DNA of 64,000 nucleotides from an uncultured bacterium (GCA_905214715.1 CAJMMT010000006.1:1-64000), one strand, 5' to 3'; numbered from the stretch's first letter, positions 53,121-61,780 are shown. Numbers and translations are program-made. The notes: generated by a model from the letters alone, not told the origin.

Positions 53121-54685
53121 TTCCCGGTCCTTGTGCTCACTGTGAAGCGCGGAGTAGAGTCGGCATCTACCGGCAATCCATAATCGTCAAGCGATTTAAG
53201 ATAGCGCAGAAACGGGGCTGCGATCTCGACATCATCGGTAAAGATAACCTTGCCATCGGCAAGAGTCCGCAAGTCATCGTTACCCCATGCGAGATAGTCT
53301 ATCGTGCCTACGGTATATTCCTTATCGGGGTCTACAGGCTTGCCGTCTATAAGCATGGCCTGCAGATTACCATCTTTATCGGTAACCACACGGGCTCCGT
53401 GGCTGATGGCTTCACCTCCTTTACGGGCCGCTACTTTCATTGCCTCGATAAGCGATGAGCCTTTTATGCGCATAACCACATATCGGTTGGAGAATGGGAA
53501 GGTGGAAAGAACCGTGCCCTTGCATAGTTCTCCTTTTGTCCATGAAGAGCGTATACCGCCCACATTCATTATCGCCATGTCGAGAAAGGGCACGCTGCTG
53601 TCAGCCGTCCTGAGTGAATCGAGTTTCAGATTGCCATACCAGGCTCCGAAGTCGGCTGCCCAATTTGGGAAACAGCCGGTACGGACGGTTCCGTCCATAT
53701 CTTCCGACACATAGCCAACTCTCATATTGTTTACAGAGTCGACCTTATGCTTGTATGGAGCAAGAAACGCCTGCATGTTGCCGTCAAGATGGTCGGAGTC
53801 AAAACGGTTGGAAACGGGAATCAAGGAATAACGGGGCAACTCTTTGCCTATTTTGTCAAGATCTATATCTATCTTACCGACATTTCGTCCTGCTTTGCCG
53901 GTCTGCGCCACCAATACCGGCTTTCCATCAAGGTTGTTTACCAATGAAGGAGTCTTTTCCGGAGTATCTGGATTCACAAGAGTATGGCTATGTCCGCCTA
54001 TGATCACATCGATATCCCGGCTGTCGCGTGCCAACTTGAGGTCATCTTCCTTGTCGCCCATGTCATACCCGATATGGGTAACGGCCACCACCAGATCGCA
54101 TTTCTTCTCTTTTTTCAGCATGGAAGCAATCTCATTGGCGGTTTTTATAGCCGGGTTGAATTTCATGCCTTTGTAATTGTCGGCTACAATCAGGCTTTCA
54201 GGATCGACATTAAGACCGATAAACCCGATTTTCTTGCCGCCTACTTTCTTTATCACATAAGGCTTGAATATACCCTTGGCCGGAGTGGCGGAAAAATCAT
54301 AATTCGCGGACAGCGGAGTTCCCTTGACCTGTTTCCAATATCGGGCCAGATCTTCAAGTCCGTTGTCAAACTCATGGTTGCCGAGAATACGGATATCATA
54401 GCCTACCATATTCATCAGAGGGTAATCGGCATCGCCACGGAACATCTTGAAGTACAGAGAGCCCTGTACTCCATCGCCGGCATCTACCGTTATTACATTT
54501 TTCTCTGCCCTGCGTACAGAGTCGAATACGGCCTTACGCTGCAGGATACCTGCGGCTCCGCCTTTCTCGGGTTCAATCTGAGAGTGAGTGTCGTTGGTAT
54601 GCAGAATCACCAGATGCTCGGCCAGCAACCCCATGGTGCCCGCGAGCATCGCTACCGCCAACGCGATTATTTTTGAGTTCTTCAT
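53117..54685 (-). CDS. UshA-type 5'-nucleotidase/metallophosphatase
   Basis: 522 residues from the ATG at 54685 (a longer in-frame start lies inside the gpmI terminator and is rejected). Signal peptide 1-22 (GLLAEH). N-terminal metallophosphatase domain: HTNDTHSQIEP, GDGVQGS, GNHEFDNG, THIGYDMG and GGHSHTLVNP give the two-metal site. The C-terminal 5'-nucleotidase domain has MNVGGIRSSWTKGE and FPFSNRYVVMRIKG. It probably hydrolyses extracellular nucleotides for uptake. It is first in a two-gene operon with the GH3 hexosaminidase. Confidence 0.88.
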   Translation of the reverse strand: MKNSKIIALAVAMLAGTMGLLAEHLVILHTNDTHSQIEPEKGGAAGILQRKAVFDSVRRAEKNVITVDAGDGVQGSLYFKMFRGDADYPLMNMVGYDIRILGNHEFDNGLEDLARYWKQVKGTPLSANYDFSATPAKGIFKPYVIKKVGGKKIGFIGLNVDPESLIVADNYKGMKFNPAIKTANEIASMLKKEKKCDLVVAVTHIGYDMGDKEDDLKLARDSRDIDVIIGGHSHTLVNPDTPEKTPSLVNNLDGKPVLVAQTGKAGRNVGKIDIDLDKIGKELPRYSLIPVSNRFDSDHLDGNMQAFLAPYKHKVDSVNNMRVGYVSEDMDGTVRTGCFPNWAADFGAWYGNLKLDSLRTADSSVPFLDMAIMNVGGIRSSWTKGELCKGTVLSTFPFSNRYVVMRIKGSSLIEAMKVAARKGGEAISHGARVVTDKDGNLQAMLIDGKPVDPDKEYTVGTIDYLAWGNDDLRTLADGKVIFTDDVEIAAPFLRYLKSLDDYGLPVDADSTPRFTVSTRTGK

Positions 54686-54699
54686 TATGATAAAGGCAA

Positions 54700-54739
54700 A
54701 GAGGGCGAGACATTGACCAGCGGCCATGCCTCGCCCTCT
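54700..54739 (-). terminator. Terminator of gpmI
   Basis: AGAGGGCGAG (54700-54709) pairs with 54730-54739, 20-nt loop; on the minus strand TTTGCCTTTATC follows. It lies between gpmI and the nucleotidase gene. Confidence 0.65.
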
Positions 54740-54756
54740 AAATAATATTCGTTTTA

Positions 54757-56265
54757 TTATTCGCTTATCAGGTCTTCGCCGGTCATTTCAGCCGGCTTCG
54801 GCAGACCGAGGATATGGAGGAGCGAGGGAGCCACATCGGCCAGACGTCCATCTTTCACCTTGGCATTCTTGTCGCCGATATAGATGAAAGGCACGGGATT
54901 GAGAGAATGGGCCGTATTGGGCGAACCATCGGCATTAAGTGCATGATCGGCATTGCCATGATCGGCGATGATAATCGCTTCATAACCGTGACTCTTGGCT
55001 GCCTCGACCACTTTTTCCACACATCCGTCAAGAGTTTCCACCGCTTTCTGGATTGCCTTGTACACACCGGTATGACCTACCATATCGCCGTTGGCGAAGT
55101 TGACCACGATGAAATCATATTTCTCGCTGTCGATAGCCGCCACCAGCTTTTCTGTTACCTCGGGGGCTGACATCTCGGGCTGCAGGTCATATGTGGCGAC
55201 CTTAGGCGATGGAACCAATATACGGTCTTCGCCATCGAAAGGCGCTTCGCGACCTCCGTTGAAGAAAAAGGTTACGTGGGCATATTTCTCTGTCTCCGCT
55301 ATATGCAGCTGTTTCAGTTGCTTTGACGACAGATATTCGGCTAAGGTATTGGTAACGTCCGATTTCGGGAACAGGATATGCACTCCCTTGAACGAATCGT
55401 CGTACGGAGTCATACAATAGTACTGCAGGTCGGCAATAGGTGTCATACCCGATTCCGGATGCTGTGTCAGCACTACCGTGAGCTCTTTGGCGCGGTCGTT
55501 GCGGTAGTTGAAGAAGATAACCACATGGCCCGCACCAATCGTACCGTCGACACCGTCGGCCACGATAGGTTTCATGAACTCGTCGGTTACACCCTCGGCA
55601 TAGTAATTTTCAACAGCCTCGATTACATTTTCAGTTTCAAGACCCTTACCGTAAACAAGCATATTGTATGCCTCTTTTATGCGGTCCCAGTTATGGTCGC
55701 GGTCCATAGCGTAGTAGCGACCGATGACGGAAGCTATCTTCCCGGCCGATTTCTTGCAATGCTCCTCGACCTGACGCAGATATCCGGCTCCGGACTTGGG
55801 GTCGGTGTCGCGGCCATCCATGAAAGCATGCAGGTAAACCTTTTCCAGGCCATAGCTCTTTGCCGTATCGCAGAGAGCGAAAAGATGGTCGAGCGAAGAG
55901 TGAACGCCACCGGTGGAAGTAAGGCCCATGAAGTGAATTGGCACATTATGGTCGCGGGCATAGGAGAAAGCCGACTTTATTTCAGGATTCTCTGCAAACG
56001 AGCCGTCGGCTATCGCACGGTTTATCTTCACCAGATCCTGGTAAACCACACGCCCGGCGCCTATGTTGAGATGGCCCACTTCCGAATTTCCCATCTGGCC
56101 GTCTGGCAGACCGACGTTCTCGCCGCTTGCCTGAAGTCTGGAATGAGGATAATTGGCCACGAGACTGTCCATATAGGGAGTCGGAGTATTGAAAATTGCA
56201 TCGTCGGCCTTGTGGTCTCCGAGACCATAGCCGTCGAGAATTATAAGAAGTGCTTTTTTTGACAT
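54757..56265 (-). CDS. gpmI: 2,3-bisphosphoglycerate-independent phosphoglycerate mutase
   Basis: Glycolytic/gluconeogenic interconversion of 3- and 2-phosphoglycerate using two Mn ions. The 502-residue protein has the alkaline-phosphatase-like metal site (ILDGYG with Asp11, IIIADHGNADHAL, GHTGV) and catalytic Ser61 in QMGNSEVGH. Length is normal. It is monocistronic: -7 box at 56380-56387 and terminator at 54700-54739. The long open frame on the opposite strand inside it is a shadow. Confidence 0.95.
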   Translation of the reverse strand: MSKKALLIILDGYGLGDHKADDAIFNTPTPYMDSLVANYPHSRLQASGENVGLPDGQMGNSEVGHLNIGAGRVVYQDLVKINRAIADGSFAENPEIKSAFSYARDHNVPIHFMGLTSTGGVHSSLDHLFALCDTAKSYGLEKVYLHAFMDGRDTDPKSGAGYLRQVEEHCKKSAGKIASVIGRYYAMDRDHNWDRIKEAYNMLVYGKGLETENVIEAVENYYAEGVTDEFMKPIVADGVDGTIGAGHVVIFFNYRNDRAKELTVVLTQHPESGMTPIADLQYYCMTPYDDSFKGVHILFPKSDVTNTLAEYLSSKQLKQLHIAETEKYAHVTFFFNGGREAPFDGEDRILVPSPKVATYDLQPEMSAPEVTEKLVAAIDSEKYDFIVVNFANGDMVGHTGVYKAIQKAVETLDGCVEKVVEAAKSHGYEAIIIADHGNADHALNADGSPNTAHSLNPVPFIYIGDKNAKVKDGRLADVAPSLLHILGLPKPAEMTGEDLISE

Positions 56266-56379
56266 GACTTATCTTTTGTACTCTTTTTTTTCTGTTATCA
56301 ACACCATTGAACCCCGCTTCGGGCAATTACCAGAAACCTGCATTGCAGGCCCATATCCAAGGGGTATATCATAGCTATG

Positions 56380-56387
56380 CAAAGTTA
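56380..56387 (-). promoter_or_regulatory. -7 box of gpmI
   Basis: TAACTTTG on the minus strand, giving a leader of about 110 nt to the start at 56265. No -33 element at the right distance. Confidence 0.4.
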
Positions 56388-56479
56388 GCTGTTTTTTGCG
56401 AGAGTCCCCTCATTTAAAACAAAAAAAGCCACTACGGTTCCCGTATATTCATAAAAAATAACAATTCCATCCCGTATGG

Positions 56480-56513
56480 TTTAGAGAGTCGTATATTTGT
56501 ACGACTCTCTAAA
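56480..56513. promoter_or_regulatory. 14-bp inverted repeat enclosing a -7 box
   Basis: TTTAGAGAGTCGTA (56480-56493) and its exact complement (56500-56513) flank a 6-nt centre. TATATTTG (56492-56499), a perfect -7 box, lies in the middle. It looks like an operator over a promoter or a strong hairpin. A 30-codon frame begins 4 nt downstream. Confidence 0.5.
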
Positions 56514-56516
56514 ATA

Positions 56517-56609
56517 ATGCCCCGGGAATTCTCTTTAGGCTATCCCGGTTATACCGACCATAACCTACAAAAGAATCCGCAACTTGCACAGTTGTGGGAT
56601 TTTTTGTAA
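56517..56609 (+). CDS. Possible 30-residue small protein (tentative)
   Basis: An ATG at 56517 opens a 30-codon frame (MPREFSLGYPGYTDHN, then LAQLWDFL) ending in the TAA that forms part of the efp -7 box. It starts just after the palindrome-embedded -7 box. No homologue is known to me, and the frame could be chance. Confidence 0.2.
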   Translation: MPREFSLGYPGYTDHNLQKNPQLAQLWDFL

Positions 56610-56614
56610 TTTTG
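56581..56614 (+). promoter_or_regulatory. Promoter of efp
   Basis: AACTTGCACAG (56581-56591, with the -33 TTG) and TAATTTTG (56607-56614), 20 nt between. The 11-mer and the spacing are identical to the rpsO promoter. Confidence 0.65.
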
Positions 56615-56683
56615 CCACAAATCGGCATATCCGTCCCGTCATGCCAAATAATTGACAACTTAATATATAGACACCATATAGTT

Positions 56684-57250
56684 ATGATGAATGCCCAAGA
56701 TATCAAGAACGGTACCTGTATCCGTCTTGACGGCCAGCTTTATTTCGTAATCGAATTCCTTCATGTAAAACCCGGCAAAGGCAATACTTTCATGCGTACC
56801 AAGCTGAAAAATGTTGTTGACGGCCGCGTTCTGGAACGTCGTTTCAACATCGGCGAGAAGCTTGAGGATGTACGTGTGGAACGTCGTCCCTACCAATATC
56901 TCTATGCCGACGGCGGCGACGATATCTTCATGAACAACGAGACTTTCGAGCAGATCCCTATCAACAAAGAACTCGTTACCGGCGCAGCCTATATGAAAGA
57001 GGGCGACACAGTTGAAGTTGTCAGCGACGCTTCTACCGACACCGTTCTCTTTGCAGAGATGCCCATGAAGACCATCCTCAAAATCACATATACCGAACCC
57101 GGTCTGAAAGGTGATACCGCTACCAACACCATGAAGCCCGCCACCGTAGAGACAGGCGCGACAGTACGTGTGCCCCTCTTCATAAATGAAGGCGAGCTTA
57201 TCGAGGTCGATACCCGCGACGGCAGCTATGTAGGTCGCGTGAAGGCTTAA
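56684..57250 (+). CDS. efp: Elongation factor P
   Basis: Relieves ribosome stalling at proline stretches. The 188-residue protein starts MMNAQDIKNG at 56684 (the frame extends upstream but over the promoter, so that is rejected; Met2 at 56687 is an equal option). It shows the three EF-P domains; the tip loop VKPGKGNTF carries Lys32, the residue modified in other EF-Ps, and the C-terminal OB domain has GATVRVPLFINEGELIEVDTRDG split over a strand and the signature. It is 18 nt upstream of the glycosyltransferase gene. Confidence 0.95.
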   Translation: MMNAQDIKNGTCIRLDGQLYFVIEFLHVKPGKGNTFMRTKLKNVVDGRVLERRFNIGEKLEDVRVERRPYQYLYADGGDDIFMNNETFEQIPINKELVTGAAYMKEGDTVEVVSDASTDTVLFAEMPMKTILKITYTEPGLKGDTATNTMKPATVETGATVRVPLFINEGELIEVDTRDGSYVGRVKA

Positions 57251-57268
57251 TATCAATTAAAAATATAA

Positions 57269-58285
57269 ATGGACAGAAAAAGTCCGCAGGAACTCCTCTT
57301 CTCGATCGTCGTGCCGGTATATAACCGCCCCGACGAAGTGGACGACCTACTCAAGAGCCTTGCCGGACAGACCGACAAAGGATTCGAGGTCGTTATAGTG
57401 GAAGACGGTTCTACAATAAAATGCGAGGAGCAGGCCCGGAAATATTCCGGGGCTTGCTCCTTGCAGTATTTTTATAAGGATAATGAAGGAAGGAGTCCTG
57501 CCCGTAATTATGGCATGGACCATGCCCGGGGCGACTTCTTTATCTTTGTCGATTCCGACTGCATACTTCCTTCCGACTATATCGCGTTGCTACGCAAGGG
57601 ACTTTCTGAAACAGGCGCTCTCTTCTTCGGCGGTCCCGATGCCGCCCACGAGTCTTTCACCCCCACTCAGAAAGCCATAAACTATGCCATGACCTCATTT
57701 CTGACCACCGGTGGCATACGCGGCGGCAAGAAGAGCATGGAGAAATTCGTGCCGCGCACCTTCAACATGGGTTTCGCACGCGAGGTATATGCCAGGGCAG
57801 GTGGGTTTCGCGAGATGTTCAGCGAAGATATCGACATGAGCACCCGCATCCGTCAGGCAGGTTACGAAGCCACGCTTCTACGGGATGTAAAGGTTTTTCA
57901 TAAACGTCGTGGGAATCTCGCCAAGTTCTGGCGTCAGGTGCATGTGTTCGGCATGTCGCGCATAACACTTCAGTTGCTCTATCCCGGATCACTAAAGGCA
58001 GTACATTGCCTGCCGGCGACCATGACGCTCGGTGCGGCGGGTGTGGTCGCAGCCTCTTTCTGGCAACCTTGGATTCTGATAGCACCGGGGGCCTATCTCG
58101 GCGCCCTATGGATCGACGGACTGCGAAAAATGAAGAGCATCAGACTTGCCACTCTCGGGACCGTAGCCTCCGTAGTGCAGATACTCGGTTACGGCACAGG
58201 ATTCCTTCGCAGTTATTTCTGGAAGATATTGCTTGGTCATGGCCGGGATATAGATCAGGAAGTGAAAATGCGTAAAGGTAAATAA
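57269..58285 (+). CDS. Family 2 glycosyltransferase, membrane-associated
   Basis: 338 residues. A GT-A fold is seen at about 10-240: SIVVPVYNRPDEVDDLLKSL, VIVEDGST, the metal-binding DSD (Asp95/Asp97 in FVDSDC) and the acceptor-site SEDIDMSTRIRQAGYEA. A hydrophobic C-terminal region at about 245-275 suggests one or two membrane helices. It adds sugars to a lipid-linked acceptor or polysaccharide; donor and acceptor are unknown. It follows efp by 18 nt and precedes radC by 11 nt, so it is likely cotranscribed with both. Confidence 0.88.
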   Translation: MDRKSPQELLFSIVVPVYNRPDEVDDLLKSLAGQTDKGFEVVIVEDGSTIKCEEQARKYSGACSLQYFYKDNEGRSPARNYGMDHARGDFFIFVDSDCILPSDYIALLRKGLSETGALFFGGPDAAHESFTPTQKAINYAMTSFLTTGGIRGGKKSMEKFVPRTFNMGFAREVYARAGGFREMFSEDIDMSTRIRQAGYEATLLRDVKVFHKRRGNLAKFWRQVHVFGMSRITLQLLYPGSLKAVHCLPATMTLGAAGVVAASFWQPWILIAPGAYLGALWIDGLRKMKSIRLATLGTVASVVQILGYGTGFLRSYFWKILLGHGRDIDQEVKMRKGK

Positions 58286-58296
58286 CACAGCTCCTC

Positions 58297-59067
58297 ATGG
58301 AAAAGAATATCATACGGGAGGAGTATATGACCTACCTTCCGGCAGACGGCGAGAAGGTCGACAATGTTGTTTTGCCGAAGATTCAGGATGTAGACGAGGA
58401 TGACCGACCATATGAGCGAGCCTGGAGATATGGCATTGAAACTCTATCCGACGCCGACCTTCTGGCAATCATACTGCGCACTGGAATGCCTGGACGACCG
58501 GTAACCCATATCTGTCGCGAGATAATGAAGAAATGTGGCGGCAGCTTCCGCCGCCTCTCGCAGACTTCTCCGGATGAGTTGTCGCGGTTCCGTGGGGTAG
58601 GCAATGTGAAAGTCCTGCAAATCAGAGCGGCTATGGAGATTGTGAAACGATTTAATCAGGAGCGGGTGGACAGCGCTCCTGTTATCAACTCCTCATCCAC
58701 GGCCGCGGAACTCATGATGCCGATTATAGGCAATGAACCGGTGGAGCATATATATGTGTTATGTCTCGGTCAGTCGCTACGTCTTTTGAAAGCGGCCGAG
58801 ATAAGCCGCGGTGTGGTAAGTTCCACCGTTTTCGATGTAAAGCCTGTTCTGAAAACGGCTCTGTCGGTCGACGCGCAAAGTATAATGCTCTGCCACAACC
58901 ATCCATCGGGGAATATGAAGCCGAGCATTGCCGACGACAACATAACCCGAGAACTGAAAGATGCATGCGGTCTTATGAAAATCCGCTTCCTCGACCATGT
59001 GATAGTAGGCGGAGGCACAAATGAAGTCCCCGAATATTACTCATACCACGACAACGGCCGCCTCTGA
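58297..59067 (+). CDS. radC: RadC-family JAMM-domain protein
   Basis: 256 residues (or 246 if it starts at the ATG at 58327, which has a GGGAGGAG sequence just upstream and the better-conserved start MTYLP). An N-terminal HhH-like part (about 35-110, LRTGMPGRPVTHICREIM, RFRGVGNVKVLQI) precedes the MPN/JAMM domain with HNHPSGNMKPSIADD, the metal motif HxHP-x-S-D. Despite the name, a role in recombination repair is not established. A terminator follows at 59089-59122. Confidence 0.9.
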   Translation: MEKNIIREEYMTYLPADGEKVDNVVLPKIQDVDEDDRPYERAWRYGIETLSDADLLAIILRTGMPGRPVTHICREIMKKCGGSFRRLSQTSPDELSRFRGVGNVKVLQIRAAMEIVKRFNQERVDSAPVINSSSTAAELMMPIIGNEPVEHIYVLCLGQSLRLLKAAEISRGVVSSTVFDVKPVLKTALSVDAQSIMLCHNHPSGNMKPSIADDNITRELKDACGLMKIRFLDHVIVGGGTNEVPEYYSYHDNGRL

Positions 59068-59088
59068 CAATTGAAATTGCTATATACT

Positions 59089-59122
59089 AAAAAGGCACTT
59101 CCGACTGCGGAAGTGCCTTTTT
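59089..59122. terminator. Bidirectional terminator between radC and rplS
   Basis: Perfect 15-bp stem AAAAAGGCACTTCCG (59089-59103) with 59108-59122 ending in TTTTT, 4-nt loop; it suits both converging genes. Confidence 0.9.
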
Positions 59123-59178
59123 ATGGTGCTTGCGTGCCGTCCGGTTTATGGAGCCGTCGAGCGCGTTTCGAGCCGGAA

Positions 59179-59544
59179 TTAATCCTGAGCCTTCTTTACG
59201 CGGCGCTCTTTGATACGGGCTTTCTTACCGGTGAGGCCACGGAGATAGTACAGTTTCGCACGACGAACCTTACCGAGTTTGTTTACGGTAATAGATTCGA
59301 TAAACGGAGACTCGATAGGAAAGATACGCTCCACACCTATGCCGTCAGAAATCTTACGAACGGTGAAACGCTTCTTGTCGCCCTGGCCGTTGATGCGGAT
59401 AACCACACCGCGATACTGCTGGATACGCTCTTTGTTACCCTCCTTGATACGATAGGCTACGGTGATTGTGTCGCCGGGGCCGAAGGTGGGGAATTCCTTG
59501 GCGGGAGTTGCAAATGCCTCTTCGGCAATCTTGATCAAATCCAT
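59179..59544 (-). CDS. rplS: Ribosomal protein L19
   Basis: 50S protein at the subunit interface. The 121-residue product has the L19 signature (FGPGDTITVAYRIKEGNKER, YRGVVIRI, RRAKLYYLRGLTGKKARIKER). It is monocistronic: promoter at 59683-59713, a leader of about 133 nt with a long-range 9-bp inverted repeat, and a bidirectional terminator at 59089-59122. Confidence 0.96.
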   Translation of the reverse strand: MDLIKIAEEAFATPAKEFPTFGPGDTITVAYRIKEGNKERIQQYRGVVIRINGQGDKKRFTVRKISDGIGVERIFPIESPFIESITVNKLGKVRRAKLYYLRGLTGKKARIKERRVKKAQD

Positions 59545-59570
59545 TTCTCTAAGTAGATTTTTAAGTTATC

Positions 59571-59675
59571 GTCTGCAATGTAAATAAGCTTCCGTTGGAG
59601 TCGCGAATAGCTTTGTTTCTGATTCCCAGATTTATAACAACACCATTCGTTTCCGTCTTACCAGAGATTGCAGAC
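59571..59675 (-). promoter_or_regulatory. Structured 5' leader of rplS
   Basis: Within the leader, GTCTGCAAT and its complement (59571-59579 and 59667-59675) form a 9-bp stem enclosing about 87 nt. Ribosomal-protein leaders, including L19-type ones in Bacteroidetes relatives, can be autoregulatory; this is inference. Confidence 0.4.
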
Positions 59676-59682
59676 TCGGCCA

Positions 59683-59713
59683 CAAAATTACAATATTTTT
59701 CCGATTCACGCAA
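59683..59713 (-). promoter_or_regulatory. Promoter of rplS
   Basis: On the minus strand TTG (59711-59713) and TAATTTTG (59683-59690) are 20 nt apart, a good match to the consensus. Confidence 0.65.
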
Positions 59714-59770
59714 CTTTCTAATAATGAACTTTCAATTTGAAGTTTTGGTTTTGGGAGAGCTATGATAGCT

Positions 59771-59825
59771 AAGAGATCTATGAGATCTACGAGAACTATG
59801 AGATCTACGAGAACTATGAGAACTA
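59771..59825. repeat. 18-bp tandem repeat in the gap between rplS and the spacer protein
   Basis: ATGAGATCTACGAGAACT occurs twice in tandem (59780-59797, 59798-59815), with partial copies on each side. The rest of 59714-59879 holds no gene. Confidence 0.75.
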
Positions 59826-59879
59826 TTAGCTTGCTCACTCCTGGAATCATATTAATTCACAATGGCAATCGACAGGGGG

Positions 59880-61724
59880 TTATTTGTAGACCTTGTCGAT
59901 TGTCGGCGACACGCCTTTGTAGCGGTCCGAACACATGCCCACCGTGCTGTTTATATAGGTGGGATCGGCACTGAAGAACTGTGCGCCACCATGGTCATAG
60001 GCTGTGCCGGAGCTTTTCGAGTCGAGTCTTACCGCGGCGCTCTCGTGATTGGGATATGCTATGAGCATATTCTCTTTCCCGAGCGCGTGCCAGAGCAGAT
60101 AGGTGAAGAATATGGCCCTGTCTTCGCAGTCGTTACGGTCATAATAAAGATTCTCTTCAAGGAAGTATGGCTTCTCGAAACCATGACGCTGCTGGTCGGT
60201 TGCATACTTAAATCCATGGTGAAAAAATCCCATGAGCGCATTTACGGCGTCCACCTCGTTTTTGCCAGCAAGTTGCCCGCGCACCTGGGCCACTATGTCA
60301 TCGCGCAACTTCTTGTCGAGAGTCGATGATGCAAAATCCTGAGTGGGCATCTGCGGATAGCGGTACAGCATCTTGAACAAGTTCTTGTTTACCTGACCTG
60401 TTATATGTATTCCTCCTCCTTCGATATCGAAGTTGTGGGCCACGTAAGGAAGGTTCAGACCGTTCAGCTTCAAGTCTGACTTACGTCCGTGATCACCGCC
60501 ACCCGGCAACTGAGGAGTGTAGATGGCACCGAGAGAGCCGTCGGGTTCTTTGCCATCCGGAAGAAATGCCGTATATGCCACGCCGTTCAGGTTTATCTGG
60601 TATGAACCGTAGACCATCTGGGAGAAAGGCATAAGGAATATAGGTACTCCATCTTTGGTATGGCCGAGTCGCACATCGTAACCGAGAGCCGACATTATAT
60701 AATGTATCGCAGAGAAACGCGAGAAATCGTTTGCGGAAGGAACGGCCTTACGCAAATATTGTTCGGCGAACCTGAAAGTGAGATAGGAATTCAGGCCCAT
60801 CTCCCTGGCTTTCTTCTCTATTTCCGCCACAGCCTTTCCCATAGCCGGAGAATCTTTGAGAGCCCTCCACTGTTCTCCCAATTCTTTCTGCGGATTGCTG
60901 ATCGAGTTTTTTATAGAGATCTGTGGCTTTGACATTTCCACGGGAATTCCATAGAAATCGAATTCCCATTCGGCGGGAGCGGCAGGTTTGACTGTTTCCG
61001 AGGGAATGGCCGGCGCTACCGGTGTTGTCGGTTTGGAAGGAGCAGCCGGTTTGATCGGCTCTGCAGGTTTGACGGGAGTGGCCGGCTTAGCAGGTTCGGC
61101 AGGCTTGACCGGAGTGGTGGGTTTAGCCGGCTTGGCGGGTTCGGCCGGTTTTACAGGTTCCTTTTTTTGGGGTCGGGATGGTATGGCCGGACGTGCAGGC
61201 TTGGTTTCCGGTTTCACCTCCTGCTTCGGCTCAGTTTTTACCTCAGGTTTAGGCTCCGGCTTCACTTCGGGCTTAACCTCGGGCTTAACTTCCGGTTTGG
61301 GTTCTTGTTTTACTTCGGGCTTAACCTCAGGCTTTACTTCCGGTTTGGGTTGGGATTTTACTTCGGGCTTAGCCTCGGGCTTTCCCTCGGGTGCAGCTAC
61401 AGGTGGTTCTTCAGGTTTAGGCTGCACATATTTTTTCTGCACAAACTGCGACTCGAAAGGGTGCCATTCCCCTTCGAGAAAGTCGGCGTAGTGGTCGAAT
61501 ATTCTACCGCGGAACTGTTCGAAATCGGCGAGGATACCGGCTCTGAACTCCTCGAAGCTCTTCTCGGAGTCCGCCTTTCCCTCGGGTTTCTCTTTTTTCG
61601 CGGCTGCCTTCTCTATTTTGGCACGGGCCTTCTGGGCATTGCGCATTGCACTTTTGGCCGACTGCGGAAAAGCCGAAGCCGAAACAACCGTAAGCGCGAG
61701 TATCGCGAGCGACAAGCGTTTCAT
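59880..61724 (-). CDS. Exported transglutaminase-like protein with Lys/Glu-Pro repeat spacer
   Basis: 614 residues from the ATG at 61724. Signal peptide about 1-20 (SAFPQ), a charged Ala/Lys/Glu helical part (about 22-90), then about 135 residues of KPEV/KPEP/KPAEP repeats, a rigid spacer like that of TonB. Residues about 250-530 are a globular region, and the C-terminus holds a transglutaminase/papain-like core: Cys533 (NDCEDRA), His560 (PNHESAAV) and Asp587 (SADPTY), so a catalytic triad is possible. I do not recognise the whole family. The next gene on this strand (204 residues) lies just upstream. It may span the periplasm or reach through peptidoglycan; this is inference. Confidence 0.68.
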   Translation of the reverse strand: MKRLSLAILALTVVSASAFPQSAKSAMRNAQKARAKIEKAAAKKEKPEGKADSEKSFEEFRAGILADFEQFRGRIFDHYADFLEGEWHPFESQFVQKKYVQPKPEEPPVAAPEGKPEAKPEVKSQPKPEVKPEVKPEVKQEPKPEVKPEVKPEVKPEPKPEVKTEPKQEVKPETKPARPAIPSRPQKKEPVKPAEPAKPAKPTTPVKPAEPAKPATPVKPAEPIKPAAPSKPTTPVAPAIPSETVKPAAPAEWEFDFYGIPVEMSKPQISIKNSISNPQKELGEQWRALKDSPAMGKAVAEIEKKAREMGLNSYLTFRFAEQYLRKAVPSANDFSRFSAIHYIMSALGYDVRLGHTKDGVPIFLMPFSQMVYGSYQINLNGVAYTAFLPDGKEPDGSLGAIYTPQLPGGGDHGRKSDLKLNGLNLPYVAHNFDIEGGGIHITGQVNKNLFKMLYRYPQMPTQDFASSTLDKKLRDDIVAQVRGQLAGKNEVDAVNALMGFFHHGFKYATDQQRHGFEKPYFLEENLYYDRNDCEDRAIFFTYLLWHALGKENMLIAYPNHESAAVRLDSKSSGTAYDHGGAQFFSADPTYINSTVGMCSDRYKGVSPTIDKVYK

Positions 61725-61740
61725 AAATATAACCATTATC

Positions 61741-61780
61741 GGCGGCTGCGGGGAAGCCTTGGGGCCAGCCTGCAACCGCC
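61741..61780 (-). terminator. Hairpin between the 204-residue gene and the spacer protein
   Basis: On the minus strand GGCGGTTGC pairs (one mismatch) with GCAGCCGCC (61772-61780 with 61741-61749), with extra GC pairing inside. The arms recur at 62449-62470. Confidence 0.5.

Noticed and set aside
53984..54676. A 230-codon open frame on the plus strand
   Set aside because: It is antisense to the UshA-type nucleotidase and shows no signal or domain.
55378..56262. A 294-codon open frame on the plus strand
   Set aside because: It lies wholly antisense to gpmI, whose protein is unmistakable; the frame is a by-product of that gene's codon use.
59632..59850. A 72-codon Leu/Val/Ile-rich frame on the minus strand
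   Set aside because: Its repetitive part is only the translation of the 18-bp tandem repeat.
61000..61400. Repeats in the spacer region considered as a CRISPR array
   Set aside because: Units are short, in frame and encode Lys/Glu-Pro repeats with no unique spacers.
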